Shown here: positions 53,284 through 62,263 of the stretch, piece by piece | Layout of the letters: each line of letters begins with the position of its first letter | Position numbering within the stretch: the stretch's first letter is position 1 | Assembly (NCBI RefSeq): GCF_008641065.1 | Contig: NZ_VTRS01000004.1 | Span: 62,001-126,000 of the forward strand | DNA length: 64,000 nucleotides | From: Rhabdaerophilum calidifontis | Lineage (GTDB): Bacteria; Pseudomonadota; Alphaproteobacteria; Rhizobiales; Beijerinckiaceae | Reading direction: 5' to 3' | Program-made: the position numbers and the translations under genes | Notes under the pieces: generated by a model | Told to the model about the DNA's origin: nothing | Databases searched by the model: none | The model's input: the letters and a program-made list of their open reading frames with translations, nothing else

Positions 53284-54264
53284 TCAGCGCCACTTGAAAA
53301 TCTGGATCAGCGCCGGTGTCAGGATGACGATGAAGAGCGCCGGCATGAAGAACACGATCATCGGCACCGTGAGCTTCGGCGGCAGCGCGGCGGCCTTCTT
53401 CTCCGCCGCCGTCATGCGCTGGTCACGGCTCTCCTGCGCGAGGACGCGCAGCGCCTGCCCGAGCGGCGTGCCGTAGCGCTCGGCCTGGATCAGCACCGTC
53501 GAAACCGACTTGACCGAATCGAGATCGGTGCGCCGGGCAAGGTTCTCATAGGCCTGGCGGCGCTCCGGCAGATAGGAGAGTTCGGCGGTCGTGAGCGCCA
53601 GTTCCTCGGCGAGCGGCACTGAGGAGGAGCCGATCTCGGTCGCGACCTTGCGGAAGGCGTGCTCGATCGACATGCCGGATTCGACGCAGATCAGCAACAG
53701 GTCGAGCGCGTCGGGGAAGGCGCGCCGCATCGAGGCCTGCCGCTTGGCGGTGAGGTTGGCGAGATAGATCTCCGGCAGCTTGATGCCGAGATAGGCCGCG
53801 CCGATCATCAGTGCGGCCTTGCCGGCGAAGGGCAGCGCGAGCTTGCTGTTGGCGAGGAGATAGAGCCCGACGACCGCCATCAACCCAAGCGGCGCCGCGA
53901 GCCGGGCGACGAGGAACGCGGTCTCGGCCTTGGGGCCGCGCAGGCCGGCGCGCATCAGCTTCTCGGTCGCGGTATCGGAACTCAGCCATTGCCGGAGGTT
54001 GAACTGCTCGACGATCCGCCGCGCCATGGCGCCGGGCGTCGAACGCAGCACCGGCTTGGCGCCGGACTTGCCCTGCGCGCTGAGCCGCTCGCGTTCGCGG
54101 GCGCGGATGCGCTCGCGCTCCAGTGCCACCGCCTTCATCCGCTCGCGCATCTCGTTGCGTTCGAGCAGCGGCAGGCCGATCGTTACCACGGTGGCCGCCA
54201 CCGCAACGGCCGTCATCGCGGAGGCGATGAAGCCGGGATTGGTGAGCGTGTCGATCAGGCTCAT
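53284..54264 (-). CDS. tadC: Tad pilus inner-membrane platform protein TadC
   Basis: Inner-membrane partner of TadB and the CpaF ATPase. The 326-residue protein has an N-terminal helix (about 12-33) and a basic coiled segment (about 38-65). Further helices lie at about 110-155, followed by the GspF/T2SSF domain with FPDALDLLLICVESGMSIEH and ERYGTPLGQALRVLAQESRD, and last helices around FFMPALFIVILTPALI. This is the T2SSF domain pair arrangement of TadC. It starts 8 bp after tadB and is the last gene of the minus-strand Tad operon. Confidence 0.94.
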   Translation of the reverse strand: MSLIDTLTNPGFIASAMTAVAVAATVVTIGLPLLERNEMRERMKAVALERERIRARERERLSAQGKSGAKPVLRSTPGAMARRIVEQFNLRQWLSSDTATEKLMRAGLRGPKAETAFLVARLAAPLGLMAVVGLYLLANSKLALPFAGKAALMIGAAYLGIKLPEIYLANLTAKRQASMRRAFPDALDLLLICVESGMSIEHAFRKVATEIGSSSVPLAEELALTTAELSYLPERRQAYENLARRTDLDSVKSVSTVLIQAERYGTPLGQALRVLAQESRDQRMTAAEKKAAALPPKLTVPMIVFFMPALFIVILTPALIQIFKWR

Positions 54265-54272
54265 TGCGCGCC

Positions 54273-55241
54273 TCAGATGTCGAAATTGATCATGCCGCGC
54301 ATCACCAGCGTGCCCATCAGCATCACGGTCGCGCAGATGCCGAGGCCCACCTGCCCGGATTTCGTCGTCCAGAGCAGCTTGATGTAATCGGGCGAGCCGA
54401 ACCAGACGAGCACGCCGACGAGAAAGGGCAGCGCGCCGATGATGATCGCGGAGGATTTCGCCTCCATCGACATGGCGCCGACCTTGTCGCGCAGCTTCTT
54501 GCGGTCCCGGATCACCCGCGACAGATTGAGCAGGATCTCCGCGAGATTGCCGCCGGATTTCGCCTGAATCTGGATGACGATCGCGAAGAAATTGACCTCG
54601 GAGAGCGGGATCCGCTCGTAGATCCGCATGATCGCGTCCGCGGTCGTAAGCCCGACCGCCTGCGCCTCGACAACGGAGCGGAACTCGCTCCGGAGCGGCT
54701 CCTTCGCCTCCTGCGCGATCAGCCGCAGGCAATCATTGAGCGGCAGACCGGATTTGATGCCACGGACGATCGCCTCGATGGCGTTGGGGAATTCCTCCAT
54801 GAACGCCTTCTGCCGCTTGCGGGCGAGATGGTTCAGCAACCAGCGCGGAAAACCGAACCCGCCGATCACCAGCCCCCCCAGGGCGAGAACCGGCTGGCGG
54901 GTGACAAGCAGGAACACGAGCGCGAAGCCCAGCGCCGCTCCGAGCGAGACGAGCAGGAAGGTCTTGCGCGTCCAGTCGAGCCCCGCCTGCTCGAAGCGCT
55001 GATCGAGCGTCAGGCGCCGGGCCCCCTGACGCTGCTCGATCTCCTTGAGGGATTCGGCGATCTGCTTGCGGCGGTTGCCAATCTCGGCAGCAGCCTGGCG
55101 GCGCGCCCTCGAATCGGTGAGCAGGGCCTGGCGCTTCTCGGCGCGCCGCTCGCCGCTCAGGATCGGCTCCAGAAAGACGATCCCCAGCCCGCCGACCGCG
55201 ATGGTCGCAAGCCCGGCCACGAGAAGCTGCTGCATGTCCAT
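54273..55241 (-). CDS. tadB: Tad pilus inner-membrane platform protein TadB
   Basis: Inner-membrane platform protein paired with TadC. The 322-residue protein has an N-terminal helix (about 6-27), a basic cytoplasmic part and helices at about 93-135. The T2SSF domain (about 140-280) has FMEEFPNAIEAIVRGIKSGL, SEVNFFAIVIQIQAKSGGNLA and EILLNLSRVIRDRKKLRDKV. The C-terminal helices follow, ending MRGMINFDI. Start at 55241 (MDMQQLLVAG) is 2 bp from the cpaF stop. Confidence 0.95.
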   Translation of the reverse strand: MDMQQLLVAGLATIAVGGLGIVFLEPILSGERRAEKRQALLTDSRARRQAAAEIGNRRKQIAESLKEIEQRQGARRLTLDQRFEQAGLDWTRKTFLLVSLGAALGFALVFLLVTRQPVLALGGLVIGGFGFPRWLLNHLARKRQKAFMEEFPNAIEAIVRGIKSGLPLNDCLRLIAQEAKEPLRSEFRSVVEAQAVGLTTADAIMRIYERIPLSEVNFFAIVIQIQAKSGGNLAEILLNLSRVIRDRKKLRDKVGAMSMEAKSSAIIIGALPFLVGVLVWFGSPDYIKLLWTTKSGQVGLGICATVMLMGTLVMRGMINFDI

Positions 55242-55243
55242 CG

Positions 55244-56716
55244 TCAGGCCACCTTCTCGTCGCGGATCTCGGCCGCGTCGAGCGCGGCGGCGAGCCGGCG
55301 TTCCTCGCCGTAATAGCGCGCGCGCTCCCAGAAGCGCGGCCGGCCGATCCCGGTGGAGCGGTGGCGGCCGATGACGCGGCCATTCGCGTCCTCCCCCTGG
55401 ATCTCGTAGACGAAGAGATCCTGAGTGGTGATGACATCGCCCTCCATGCCCATCACCTCGGTGATATGGGTGATGCGGCGCGAACCGTCGCGCAGGCGCT
55501 GCGCCTGGACGATGACATCGACCGAGGAGGTGATCATCTCGCGCACGGTCTTGGGCGGGAGCGAATAGCCGCCCATGGCGATCATCGCTTCCATGCGCGC
55601 GAGGCATTCGCGCGGGGAATTGGCGTGGATCGTGCCCATCGAGCCGTCATGGCCGGTATTCATCGCCTGAAGCAGATCGAAGACCTCCGGCCCGCGCACC
55701 TCGCCGACGATGATGCGCTCGGGGCGCATGCGCAGACAGTTCCTGACGAGATCGCGCATCGTCACCTGCCCCTGCCCTTCGAGATTGGGTGGGCGCGTCT
55801 CGAGGCGAACGACATGCGGCTGCTGGAGCTGAAGCTCGGCCGCATCCTCGCAGGTGATGATGCGCTCGTCCTCGTCGATATAGCGGGTCAGGCAGTTGAG
55901 CAACGTGGTCTTGCCGGAGCCGGTGCCGCCCGAGATCACCACATTGCAGCGCACGCGGCCGATGATCTTCAGCACCTCCGCGCCCTCCGCCGAGATGGAG
56001 CCGAATTTCTGAAGCTGCTCGAGGGTGAGCTTGTCCTTCTTGAACTTGCGGATCGTCAGCGCCGGGCCGTCGATGGCGAGCGGGGGGGCGATCACGTTGA
56101 CGCGGGAGCCGTCGAGCAGGCGCGCGTCGCAGATCGGCGAACTCTCGTCGACGCGCCGGCCGACCTGGCTGACGATGCGCTGGCAGATGTTGAGGAGCTG
56201 GGCGTTGTCGCGGAAGCGGATATTGGTGAGCTGAATCTTGCCGCCGGTCTCGATGAAGCAGCGCTCGGCGCCATTGACCATGATATCGGCGATATCGTCG
56301 CGCGCCAGCAGCGGTTCGAGCGGGCCATAGCCCAGGACATCGTTGCAGATGTCCTCCAGCATGTCCTCCTGCTCGGCGATCGACATCGCCACGTTCTTGA
56401 GCGCGAGGATTTCTGTGATGACATCGCGCAATTCATCGCGCGCCGAGGCGAGATCGAGCTTGGCGAGCTGGCTGAGATCGATCGACTCGATCATCGCGCC
56501 GAAAACCATGCTCTTCGTCTGGTAATATTGGTCGGAGCGCTGCGGCGCCGCCTGGACCGGCTGCGCCGGCTTGCGGATGGCCGCCAGCGGCGGCGCGGGC
56601 GTTCGGCTCTCCTCGCGCGGGGGCGGCGCTTCCGTCCGCGCCGGCGAAGGGGCAGCGGGCGCCGAAGGCCGCAGGCTGGCCGCTCCCTGTCCGATCGTGG
56701 TCCGTTTCCCGAACAT
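55244..56716 (-). CDS. cpaF: Tad pilus assembly ATPase CpaF (TadA)
   Basis: Hexameric secretion ATPase powering Flp/Tad pilus assembly. The 490-residue protein has a Pro-rich N-terminal tail (about 1-60). The N-terminal domain has [20 protein letters not shown] and the ATPase core has Walker [14 protein letters not shown] (about residues 262-274). [20 protein letters not shown] is the Walker B region, and [20 protein letters not shown] the His box. All catalytic residues are intact. It follows cpaE by 62 bp and precedes tadB by 2 bp. Confidence 0.97.
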   Translation of the reverse strand: MFGKRTTIGQGAASLRPSAPAAPSPARTEAPPPREESRTPAPPLAAIRKPAQPVQAAPQRSDQYYQTKSMVFGAMIESIDLSQLAKLDLASARDELRDVITEILALKNVAMSIAEQEDMLEDICNDVLGYGPLEPLLARDDIADIMVNGAERCFIETGGKIQLTNIRFRDNAQLLNICQRIVSQVGRRVDESSPICDARLLDGSRVNVIAPPLAIDGPALTIRKFKKDKLTLEQLQKFGSISAEGAEVLKIIGRVRCNVVISGGTGSGKTTLLNCLTRYIDEDERIITCEDAAELQLQQPHVVRLETRPPNLEGQGQVTMRDLVRNCLRMRPERIIVGEVRGPEVFDLLQAMNTGHDGSMGTIHANSPRECLARMEAMIAMGGYSLPPKTVREMITSSVDVIVQAQRLRDGSRRITHITEVMGMEGDVITTQDLFVYEIQGEDANGRVIGRHRSTGIGRPRFWERARYYGEERRLAAALDAAEIRDEKVA

Positions 56717-56778
56717 CTGCCGTTCCCCGTCCTTGAACCCGCCCCGGCGGGCGCCGTCCTGGCGCGATCACCCGCGCG

Positions 56779-58020
56779 TCAGGCGGCCCGCGCCTTTCCG
56801 GGGCGCTGGGTGAACTTCTCGCGAATCGTCGAAAACAGCGATTTCTTGGCCTGCCGGGCTTCCTGCCGCCCCATCAGAATCTTCGACATGTCAAGAAATG
56901 CTTCCCGCGCCTTCGATTTCGGCTGCAACTCGGCGATCATCTGGCCGTTATTGTTAGCGGTGCCGAAAAGGTTCGCATCGAATGCGATCGAGGCGAGCGG
57001 GGTGCAATCGAGCGCCCTGGCGAATTCCGACGTCGAGATCTCGGGGCGCTTCGGCAACCCGACCTGATTGAGCACGAGGCGCGGCCTGGGATCGTTGGGC
57101 CGGGCCAGCGCGAGCGTGTCGATCAGGTTCTTGGCATTGCGGAGATTGGCGAGTTCGGGGCTCGCAACCACGACCACCTCGTCCGCGCGCACCAGCATGG
57201 CGCGCGCCCAGCCCGTCCAGAGATGCGGCACGTCGAAGACGATCGCCGGCACGGTTGCGCGCAGGGCGTCGACCACCGGCTCGAACATCTCGGGCGCGAA
57301 ATCATAGATCCGGTCGAGGCTCGACGGCGCCGCCATCAGGCTGAGGCGCTCGCCGCAGCGGGAAAGCAGCCGCTCGATCATGTTGGCATCGACGCGCGCG
57401 GGGTCGAATGCCGCCTCCATGATGCCCTGCGGCGGATCCTGATTGAAATCGAGCCCAGCGGTGCCGAACGGCAGATCGAGATCGACGATGACCGTCTCGA
57501 CCTCCAGATCCTGGGCGATGGCATGGGCGAGGTTGTGCGCGATGACGGAGGCCCCAACCCCGCCCTTGGCGCCGGTGACGGCGATGGTGCGCCCGACCGG
57601 CTTCGCCGTCGGACCGGTGAAGATCTCCGACAACGCGCGGATGAAATCCAGCACGTCGAGGGGAGCCACGAGATATTCGCTGACGCCGCGGCGGATCAGT
57701 TCGCGGTAGAGCGGCACGTCGTTGACATGGCCGATCACCACAACGCGCGTGCCCTCGTCGCAGAACCCCGCCAGCTCGTCGAGATTTGCGAGCAGGGTGG
57801 CGCTGTCCGTCATCGATTCGATGACGATCACGTTCGGTGTCGGCGCGTCGCGATAGGCCTCCACCGCCGCCGCGACGCCGCCAGCCTGGATGCGCAGATG
57901 CGCCTTCGCCATGCGCCGGTCCTGCGTCGCCTCCTCGACCAGGGCGACGACCGGGGCGGTCTCGGAAAAGACCTGGATCGCCACATGCGGCAGCGGGGCG
58001 ACCGTGCTCTCGCTCATCAT
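56779..58020 (-). CDS. cpaE: Tad pilus localisation protein CpaE (TadZ)
   Basis: MinD/ParA-like ATPase that places the Tad machinery at the pole. The 413-residue protein has an atypical receiver-like N-terminal domain (about 10-130; NVIVIESMTDSATLLANLDE, VVIGHVNDVPLYRELIRRGV). A MinD-like domain (about 145-390) follows, with AVTGAKGGVGASVIAHNLA, a deviant Walker A that keeps KGGVGAS, and VETVIVDLDLPFGTAGLDF. The receiver part lacks a clear phosphorylatable Asp context, as is usual in CpaE. It is between cpaD and cpaF in the usual order. Confidence 0.94.
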   Translation of the reverse strand: MMSESTVAPLPHVAIQVFSETAPVVALVEEATQDRRMAKAHLRIQAGGVAAAVEAYRDAPTPNVIVIESMTDSATLLANLDELAGFCDEGTRVVVIGHVNDVPLYRELIRRGVSEYLVAPLDVLDFIRALSEIFTGPTAKPVGRTIAVTGAKGGVGASVIAHNLAHAIAQDLEVETVIVDLDLPFGTAGLDFNQDPPQGIMEAAFDPARVDANMIERLLSRCGERLSLMAAPSSLDRIYDFAPEMFEPVVDALRATVPAIVFDVPHLWTGWARAMLVRADEVVVVASPELANLRNAKNLIDTLALARPNDPRPRLVLNQVGLPKRPEISTSEFARALDCTPLASIAFDANLFGTANNNGQMIAELQPKSKAREAFLDMSKILMGRQEARQAKKSLFSTIREKFTQRPGKARAA

Positions 58021-58042
58021 CCGATCTCCATCCGCCCGGCGC

Positions 58043-58753
58043 TCATTGCCCCGCTTCCTTGATCTTCACGTCATCCCGCCGCCAATTGGTGGAGGGGTCC
58101 TGGTCCTTGCGCAGCGCCTCGATATCCTTGGTCCGCTTGAGCGGATCGATCGGGCTCTCCGCGCGCGGGCGGACCAGATCGAGCGGGTCGGCCACCTGCG
58201 CGGCGATCATCGATTGATAGGCGCAGCCGAGATTGTGGTAGGGCCGGTTGTGCCAGCTCTCCGCCTCCTCGGTCCCCGCGAGATCCGCCGGCCACAGGCC
58301 GCATTCGCTCGCGACCTGGGCCTGGAGCGTCATGAAGCTCAGCCGCACCGGCGCCGCGCCGAGGCGCGGATCGGCGGGATAGCCGGTCACATGCAGCGCG
58401 CCGGCGCCGCCCTCGCGCAGCGCCGCCCGGATCGCCGGCAGGAGCCGCGCGCCGGCGCCGCCCGAGGGCAGGGCGGCGAGCATCGGGCCGCGGCCGCGCG
58501 CCCGGTATTCCGCCGCGAATTCGGCGATGTCGCGGCGCTGGCGCCGGTCGAGCACGGCGCCGGTCGCGAAGACATCGAGATGCCTCGGCGCATCCGCGAT
58601 CCGGATCGGGTGGCGCAGGTGATATTCGTCCGGCGCGAAGGCCTTCTGCGTCGGGCGCAGGCTGGAGCATCCGGCAAGGGCCAGGGCGAGGCCCGCGAGG
58701 CCGGCAACGCGGACAAGGCCGCGGACGGTGGCGCGGGGGGCGGTGTCACGCAT
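58043..58753 (-). CDS. cpaD: Tad pilus lipoprotein CpaD
   Basis: Outer-membrane-associated lipoprotein that helps stabilise the CpaC secretin. The 236-residue protein has a signal sequence with lipobox LALAGC (Cys about 29) and the CpaD-family segments AEYRARGRGPMLAALPSG, VTGYPADPRLGAAPVRLSFM and HNLGCAYQSMIAAQVADPLD. The start at 58753 was preferred because it opens the signal peptide; an ATG at 58771 adds six residues. It sits between cpaC and cpaE in the standard order. Confidence 0.93.
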   Translation of the reverse strand: MRDTAPRATVRGLVRVAGLAGLALALAGCSSLRPTQKAFAPDEYHLRHPIRIADAPRHLDVFATGAVLDRRQRRDIAEFAAEYRARGRGPMLAALPSGGAGARLLPAIRAALREGGAGALHVTGYPADPRLGAAPVRLSFMTLQAQVASECGLWPADLAGTEEAESWHNRPYHNLGCAYQSMIAAQVADPLDLVRPRAESPIDPLKRTKDIEALRKDQDPSTNWRRDDVKIKEAGQ

Positions 58754-58763
58754 GGCGAATCCC

Positions 58764-60296
58764 TCAATCATGGATGAAGCCGACCGGGCCGGGCTTGGCG
58801 AGCGCGGCCGGCGCCTTGGCGCCGCTGCCATAGGTGCGGTTGAGCCGGCCGACGAAGACGGTCGAGGGGTCGGTGGCGTCGGCATAGCCGTCATCGGGCT
58901 TGGCGATCTGGCCCGACGCGCTCGGCCGGGCGATGAAGGGCTGCACGAGGATCAGCAATTCGGTCTCGAAGCGCTGGTAATCGCGCGAGCGGAACAGGCT
59001 GCCGAGGATGGGGAGGTTCATGGCGCCGGGCAGGCCGTTGATCGCCTGGCGCGATTGCTGCTGGATCAGCCCGGCGGTCGCGAGCACGCCGCCGGAAGGC
59101 AGTTCGACCGTCGTCTCGGCCTTGCGGGTGCGGAAGCCCGGCACCACCGAGCTGGTGAAGCGGAAGGACGCGTCAGGATCGATCTCGGACACCTCGGTCG
59201 CGAGCCGGATCGAGATCCGGTTCTCGCTCAGCACCACGGGCGTGAAATTGAGGGTGACGCCGATGGGCTTGTAATCCACCGTCACCGTGCAGGCCGTGCC
59301 GCCGAACACCGAGCCGGTCGCGGAACAGGTCTCGCTGCGCGGCACCGCCACCTCGCCGCCGGCGAGGAATTTCGCCGTCTCGCCCGAAATCGCGGTCAGG
59401 TTCGGCTCGGCGAGCGTCCGCAGCACGCCCTGCCGCTCCAAGGCCCGGAGCGTGCCGGTCTTGCCGGCGAAATTGCCGGTCAGCGCGGTGTTGGAGAGCG
59501 GATTCTGGCGCTGGACCGAGAACGGATTGTCGGTCACCACGCCCAGCGCGGAGCCCGCAACCGACCATTCGCCGTTGATGTTGATGCCGAGCTGCTTCAG
59601 CACCGAGCGCTGGATCTCGGCAATCGTCACCTTGAGCATGATCTGGTCGCGCCCGCGCACCTGGAGCGCGTTCACGACCTTGCCCGAACTGCCGCCGATG
59701 CCGAGGAAACCGCTCGACTGGCCGACGAGATTGTTGGCGATATCAACCGCGCTCTGCACTTCGAGCGCGGAATCGACCGTGCCGGACAGGACGAAATTGT
59801 CGCCGACGCTCGCGACCTGGATCGCGGCCTTGGGCAGCGCCTTGCGCAGCACCTCGCGCAGGATGGAGAGTTCGCGCCCGAGCTCCTTCGAAACGCCGAT
59901 ATCGAGCGCCGCGAGCTGGGCGCCGTCCCGGTCCATCACGAAGACCGAGGTCGTGCCGGCGCCGGTGCCGATGATGAAGATCTTGCGCGGCGTCCGCACC
60001 ACGGCGTTGGCGACCTTCGGCTCGGCGACGAATACCTCGCCCGCATCGCGCGGCAGGTCGATCACGATCGATTTGCCGATGGACAGGTCCACGCGGCGCG
60101 CAAGCGTCGAATCGGCCGCGCCCGGTGCCATGCGCGGGGTCGGGACCGTCTCATAGGGCACGCCGCCGAAATGCCGGCCGGGGGTCTGGGCCGAGGCCGG
60201 CGCGACCGGACCGGCGAGGAGCAGGGCCGCGAGGCCGAGCAGCGGGGCGGCGAAAGGCGCGGGCATCCGCGCCGGGGCCGGACGATTCGTTCTCAT
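58764..60296 (-). CDS. cpaC: Tad pilus outer-membrane secretin CpaC (RcpA)
   Basis: Outer-membrane channel of the Tad system. The 510-residue protein has a signal peptide (to about residue 37) and the N-terminal pilus-assembly domain (about 70-140; LSIGKSIVIDLPRDAGEV, RTPRKIFIIGTGAGTTSVFV). A BON-like middle domain and the secretin domain (about 270-450) follow, with VLRTLAEPNLTAISGETAKF and RKAETTVELPSGGVLATAGL. It ends with a low-complexity tail. Its ATG overlaps the cpaB stop (ATGA). No feature is out of line with family members. Confidence 0.95.
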   Translation of the reverse strand: MRTNRPAPARMPAPFAAPLLGLAALLLAGPVAPASAQTPGRHFGGVPYETVPTPRMAPGAADSTLARRVDLSIGKSIVIDLPRDAGEVFVAEPKVANAVVRTPRKIFIIGTGAGTTSVFVMDRDGAQLAALDIGVSKELGRELSILREVLRKALPKAAIQVASVGDNFVLSGTVDSALEVQSAVDIANNLVGQSSGFLGIGGSSGKVVNALQVRGRDQIMLKVTIAEIQRSVLKQLGININGEWSVAGSALGVVTDNPFSVQRQNPLSNTALTGNFAGKTGTLRALERQGVLRTLAEPNLTAISGETAKFLAGGEVAVPRSETCSATGSVFGGTACTVTVDYKPIGVTLNFTPVVLSENRISIRLATEVSEIDPDASFRFTSSVVPGFRTRKAETTVELPSGGVLATAGLIQQQSRQAINGLPGAMNLPILGSLFRSRDYQRFETELLILVQPFIARPSASGQIAKPDDGYADATDPSTVFVGRLNRTYGSGAKAPAALAKPGPVGFIHD

Positions 60297-61090
60297 CGGT
60301 TGGGCACCTCCTGCGCGATGCCGAAGCGCACCACCGTCACGGTATGGGCGGGGCTGCGGGCGCGGGATTCGTCGGGCTTGTTGGCGTCGGCCATGGAACG
60401 CAGCGCCAGCGCCAGCGAGCCGGTGCGCTGGTAGAGCGTGACGAGTTCGGCCTGGGCAGGGTCGAGTTCGAGGGTCGCGGTCTCGCCCACCACGACGCGC
60501 TCGCCGTTCTTCTCCTGGATGTTCTGGCCGATCGCCAGAACGCGGACATTGGTGAGGACTGTCGAACTCTGGAAGACATCCACCCCGGCGCGCTGCGAGG
60601 CTTCGGGGTCGCGGCGGGTGGTGATGACATCGACGAAATCGTTCGGGAGGATGAAGCCGCCGGCGCTCGTCGCGCCGCGGCTGTCGATGGAGATCGCGAT
60701 CGCGCGCTTGCCGGAGGGCAGGATCGCCGACAGGAACCCCGAGCCGGAGCCCTTGATCACCTTCTCCTCGCGGATCGGCTCGTTGGCGTAGAAGGATTGC
60801 CGCGTGATCGCGCCCTTGAACTCCTCCAGCGCGTTCGGCCGGGCCGCGCGCTGGATCATGGCGTTCTGCGCGAGTTCCGCCGGCCAGGGCATCCAGGCGA
60901 GTTCCTCGTCGCCGAGGGCGGTCCCCATCGGCAGGTCGCGTTTGGCGACCAGCACCTCGGCGCGCTTCACCTCCGGCGCCGGTTCCGGCACGGTGACGGT
61001 GATCGGGGCGGGCTGGCGCCCCGAAAGCAGCAGCGCGATGAGGCCTGCCACCCCGGCGACGCCGGCGATGATCAGACGGGCGGGTTTCAT
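60293..61090 (-). CDS. cpaB: Tad pilus protein CpaB (RcpC), SAF-domain
   Basis: Periplasmic/inner-membrane Tad component whose SAF domain may bind the pilus or peptidoglycan. The 265-residue protein has an N-terminal helix (about 5-23) and a SAF-like segment (about 44-115; VLVAKRDLPMGTALGDEELA). The CpaB C-terminal domain has KRAIAISIDSRGATSAGGFI, PNDFVDVITTRR and VVVGETATLELDPAQAEL. It is the first gene of the run after cpaA and has a CtrA-like box 69-83 bp upstream. It is 126 bp from the cpaA stop. Confidence 0.94.
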   Translation of the reverse strand: MKPARLIIAGVAGVAGLIALLLSGRQPAPITVTVPEPAPEVKRAEVLVAKRDLPMGTALGDEELAWMPWPAELAQNAMIQRAARPNALEEFKGAITRQSFYANEPIREEKVIKGSGSGFLSAILPSGKRAIAISIDSRGATSAGGFILPNDFVDVITTRRDPEASQRAGVDVFQSSTVLTNVRVLAIGQNIQEKNGERVVVGETATLELDPAQAELVTLYQRTGSLALALRSMADANKPDESRARSPAHTVTVVRFGIAQEVPNR

Positions 61091-61158
61091 GACCGGGCAT
61101 TCCCCACGAAACGGCGGGCGCGGAAGGCGCCTCGGGAACCGATTTCAGCAGCCAAAGA

Positions 61159-61173
61159 TCAAGGTATGGTTAA
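61159..61173 (-). promoter_or_regulatory. CtrA-like box upstream of cpaB
   Basis: On the minus strand TTAACCATACCTTGA reads TTAA-N7-TTGA. It matches the CtrA pattern TTAA-N7-TTAA at 7 of 8 fixed bases and contains the extended half TTAACCAT. It lies 69-83 bp upstream of the cpaB ATG, a position compatible with the -35 region of a promoter. The paired occurrence with the tadD box supports CtrA control of the locus. Confidence 0.5.
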
Positions 61174-61216
61174 TCGCGGCTTGCGAATCGTCGTTGACCA
61201 ATCGTGAAGGTCGCGC

Positions 61217-61720
61217 TCACGCGCCGGCAACCGCCTTCCAGACATCGGTATAGGGGTAGATGGCGAGCCCCGCCGCCGCGAGCGCAATACCATAGGGGAT
61301 GCCGGTCTTGTGGTGGTGGAGCCGCGCGATCCAGTCGATCCGCATCAGCGCCGCGGGCATCAGATAGCGCCGCCAGGAGAGGATCAGCAGCGTCAGCACC
61401 CCGCCGAACAGCGAGGCGAAGACCAGGTATTCGAGCAGAACGCCGAAGCCGCACCACAGCGCTGTGGCGGCCGCGAGCTTGGCGTCGCCGCCGCCGATCC
61501 AGCCGAAGGCGAACATCGCGAACGCCACGACCAGCACCGCCGCCCCCGCCGCGACATGCAGCGCGAGGGTTTCGAGCGGCATGCCGGTCAGGATCGCCAT
61601 GCCGAGGAAGCCGGCGATCAGCAGCAGCGAGACCCGATTGGGGATCGTCATGGTGAGGAGGTCGCTGGCGGCGGCGAACGCCATCAGCGCCGGGAAGAAC
61701 ATCAGCAGCACCGGCTCCAT
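61217..61720 (-). CDS. cpaA: Tad prepilin peptidase CpaA (TadV)
   Basis: Inner-membrane aspartic peptidase that cleaves the Flp prepilin leader. The 167-residue, mostly hydrophobic protein keeps the two catalytic Asp contexts: SDLLTMTIPNR (about residues 19-29) and GGGDAKLAAA (about 75-84). Several membrane helices span the rest. The ATG at 61720 (MEPVLLMFFP) is preferred over a start 39 bp upstream. Its substrate, the Flp pilin, is not encoded next to it, which is unusual. Confidence 0.93.
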   Translation of the reverse strand: MEPVLLMFFPALMAFAAASDLLTMTIPNRVSLLLIAGFLGMAILTGMPLETLALHVAAGAAVLVVAFAMFAFGWIGGGDAKLAAATALWCGFGVLLEYLVFASLFGGVLTLLILSWRRYLMPAALMRIDWIARLHHHKTGIPYGIALAAAGLAIYPYTDVWKAVAGA

Positions 61721-61816
61721 CACTCGCTCCGGATCACCCGCCACGATCATGCGTGACAATCGTGCCGTTCTAGCGCAAGGCTCCTCGCGATCCGGTTAAT
61801 GCGGCGGGAGGCCGCG

Positions 61817-62248
61817 ATGGAAAGCGGCCGCTTCATCCTCGAAGGGCTCGGCTGGCGGGTGCCGGCCGAGGCCGTGGAATTGCGATTCACCCGCGCCGGC
61901 GGACCCGGCGGGCAGAATGTCAACAAGGTCTCGACCGCGGTCGAACTGCGCTTCACGCTCGCCGCCGCGCCGCTCCATCCCAATCATGCCGCGCGGCTCG
62001 CAGCCAAGGCGGGCGACCGGCTGACCCGCGAGGGCGTGATCGTGCTCCGCGCCGAACGCTTCCGCTCCCAGGAGCGCAACCGCGAGGACGCGCTCCAGCG
62101 GCTCGCCGCACTGATCGAAGCCACCGCCCGCCCGCCGCGCGACCGCATCGCGACGCGACCGACGCGCGCGTCCAAGGAGCGGCGCCTCAAGGCCAAATCC
62201 GGCCGCGCGGAGATAAAGTCCGGCCGCGCCCGGGTGCAGCCGGACTGA
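61817..62248 (+). CDS. arfB: Ribosome rescue factor ArfB (YaeJ, peptidyl-tRNA hydrolase)
   Basis: Releases peptides from stalled ribosomes by hydrolysing peptidyl-tRNA. The 143-residue protein has the release-factor GGQ motif in RAGGPGGQNVNKVSTAVELR (about residues 23-42). A basic C-terminal tail rich in Lys/Arg (about 105-143) inserts into the mRNA channel in the E. coli protein. The ATG at 61817 has GGGAGG nine bases upstream, so it is preferred over an ATG at 61799. It converges with gyrB (15-bp gap). Confidence 0.95.
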   Translation: MESGRFILEGLGWRVPAEAVELRFTRAGGPGGQNVNKVSTAVELRFTLAAAPLHPNHAARLAAKAGDRLTREGVIVLRAERFRSQERNREDALQRLAALIEATARPPRDRIATRPTRASKERRLKAKSGRAEIKSGRARVQPD

Positions 62249-62263
62249 GCCGGCCGGCGCGTT

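Noticed and set aside
61091-61216. Flp pilin gene between cpaB and cpaA
   Set aside because: 126 bp is shorter than a pilin gene and no leader-like frame is present.
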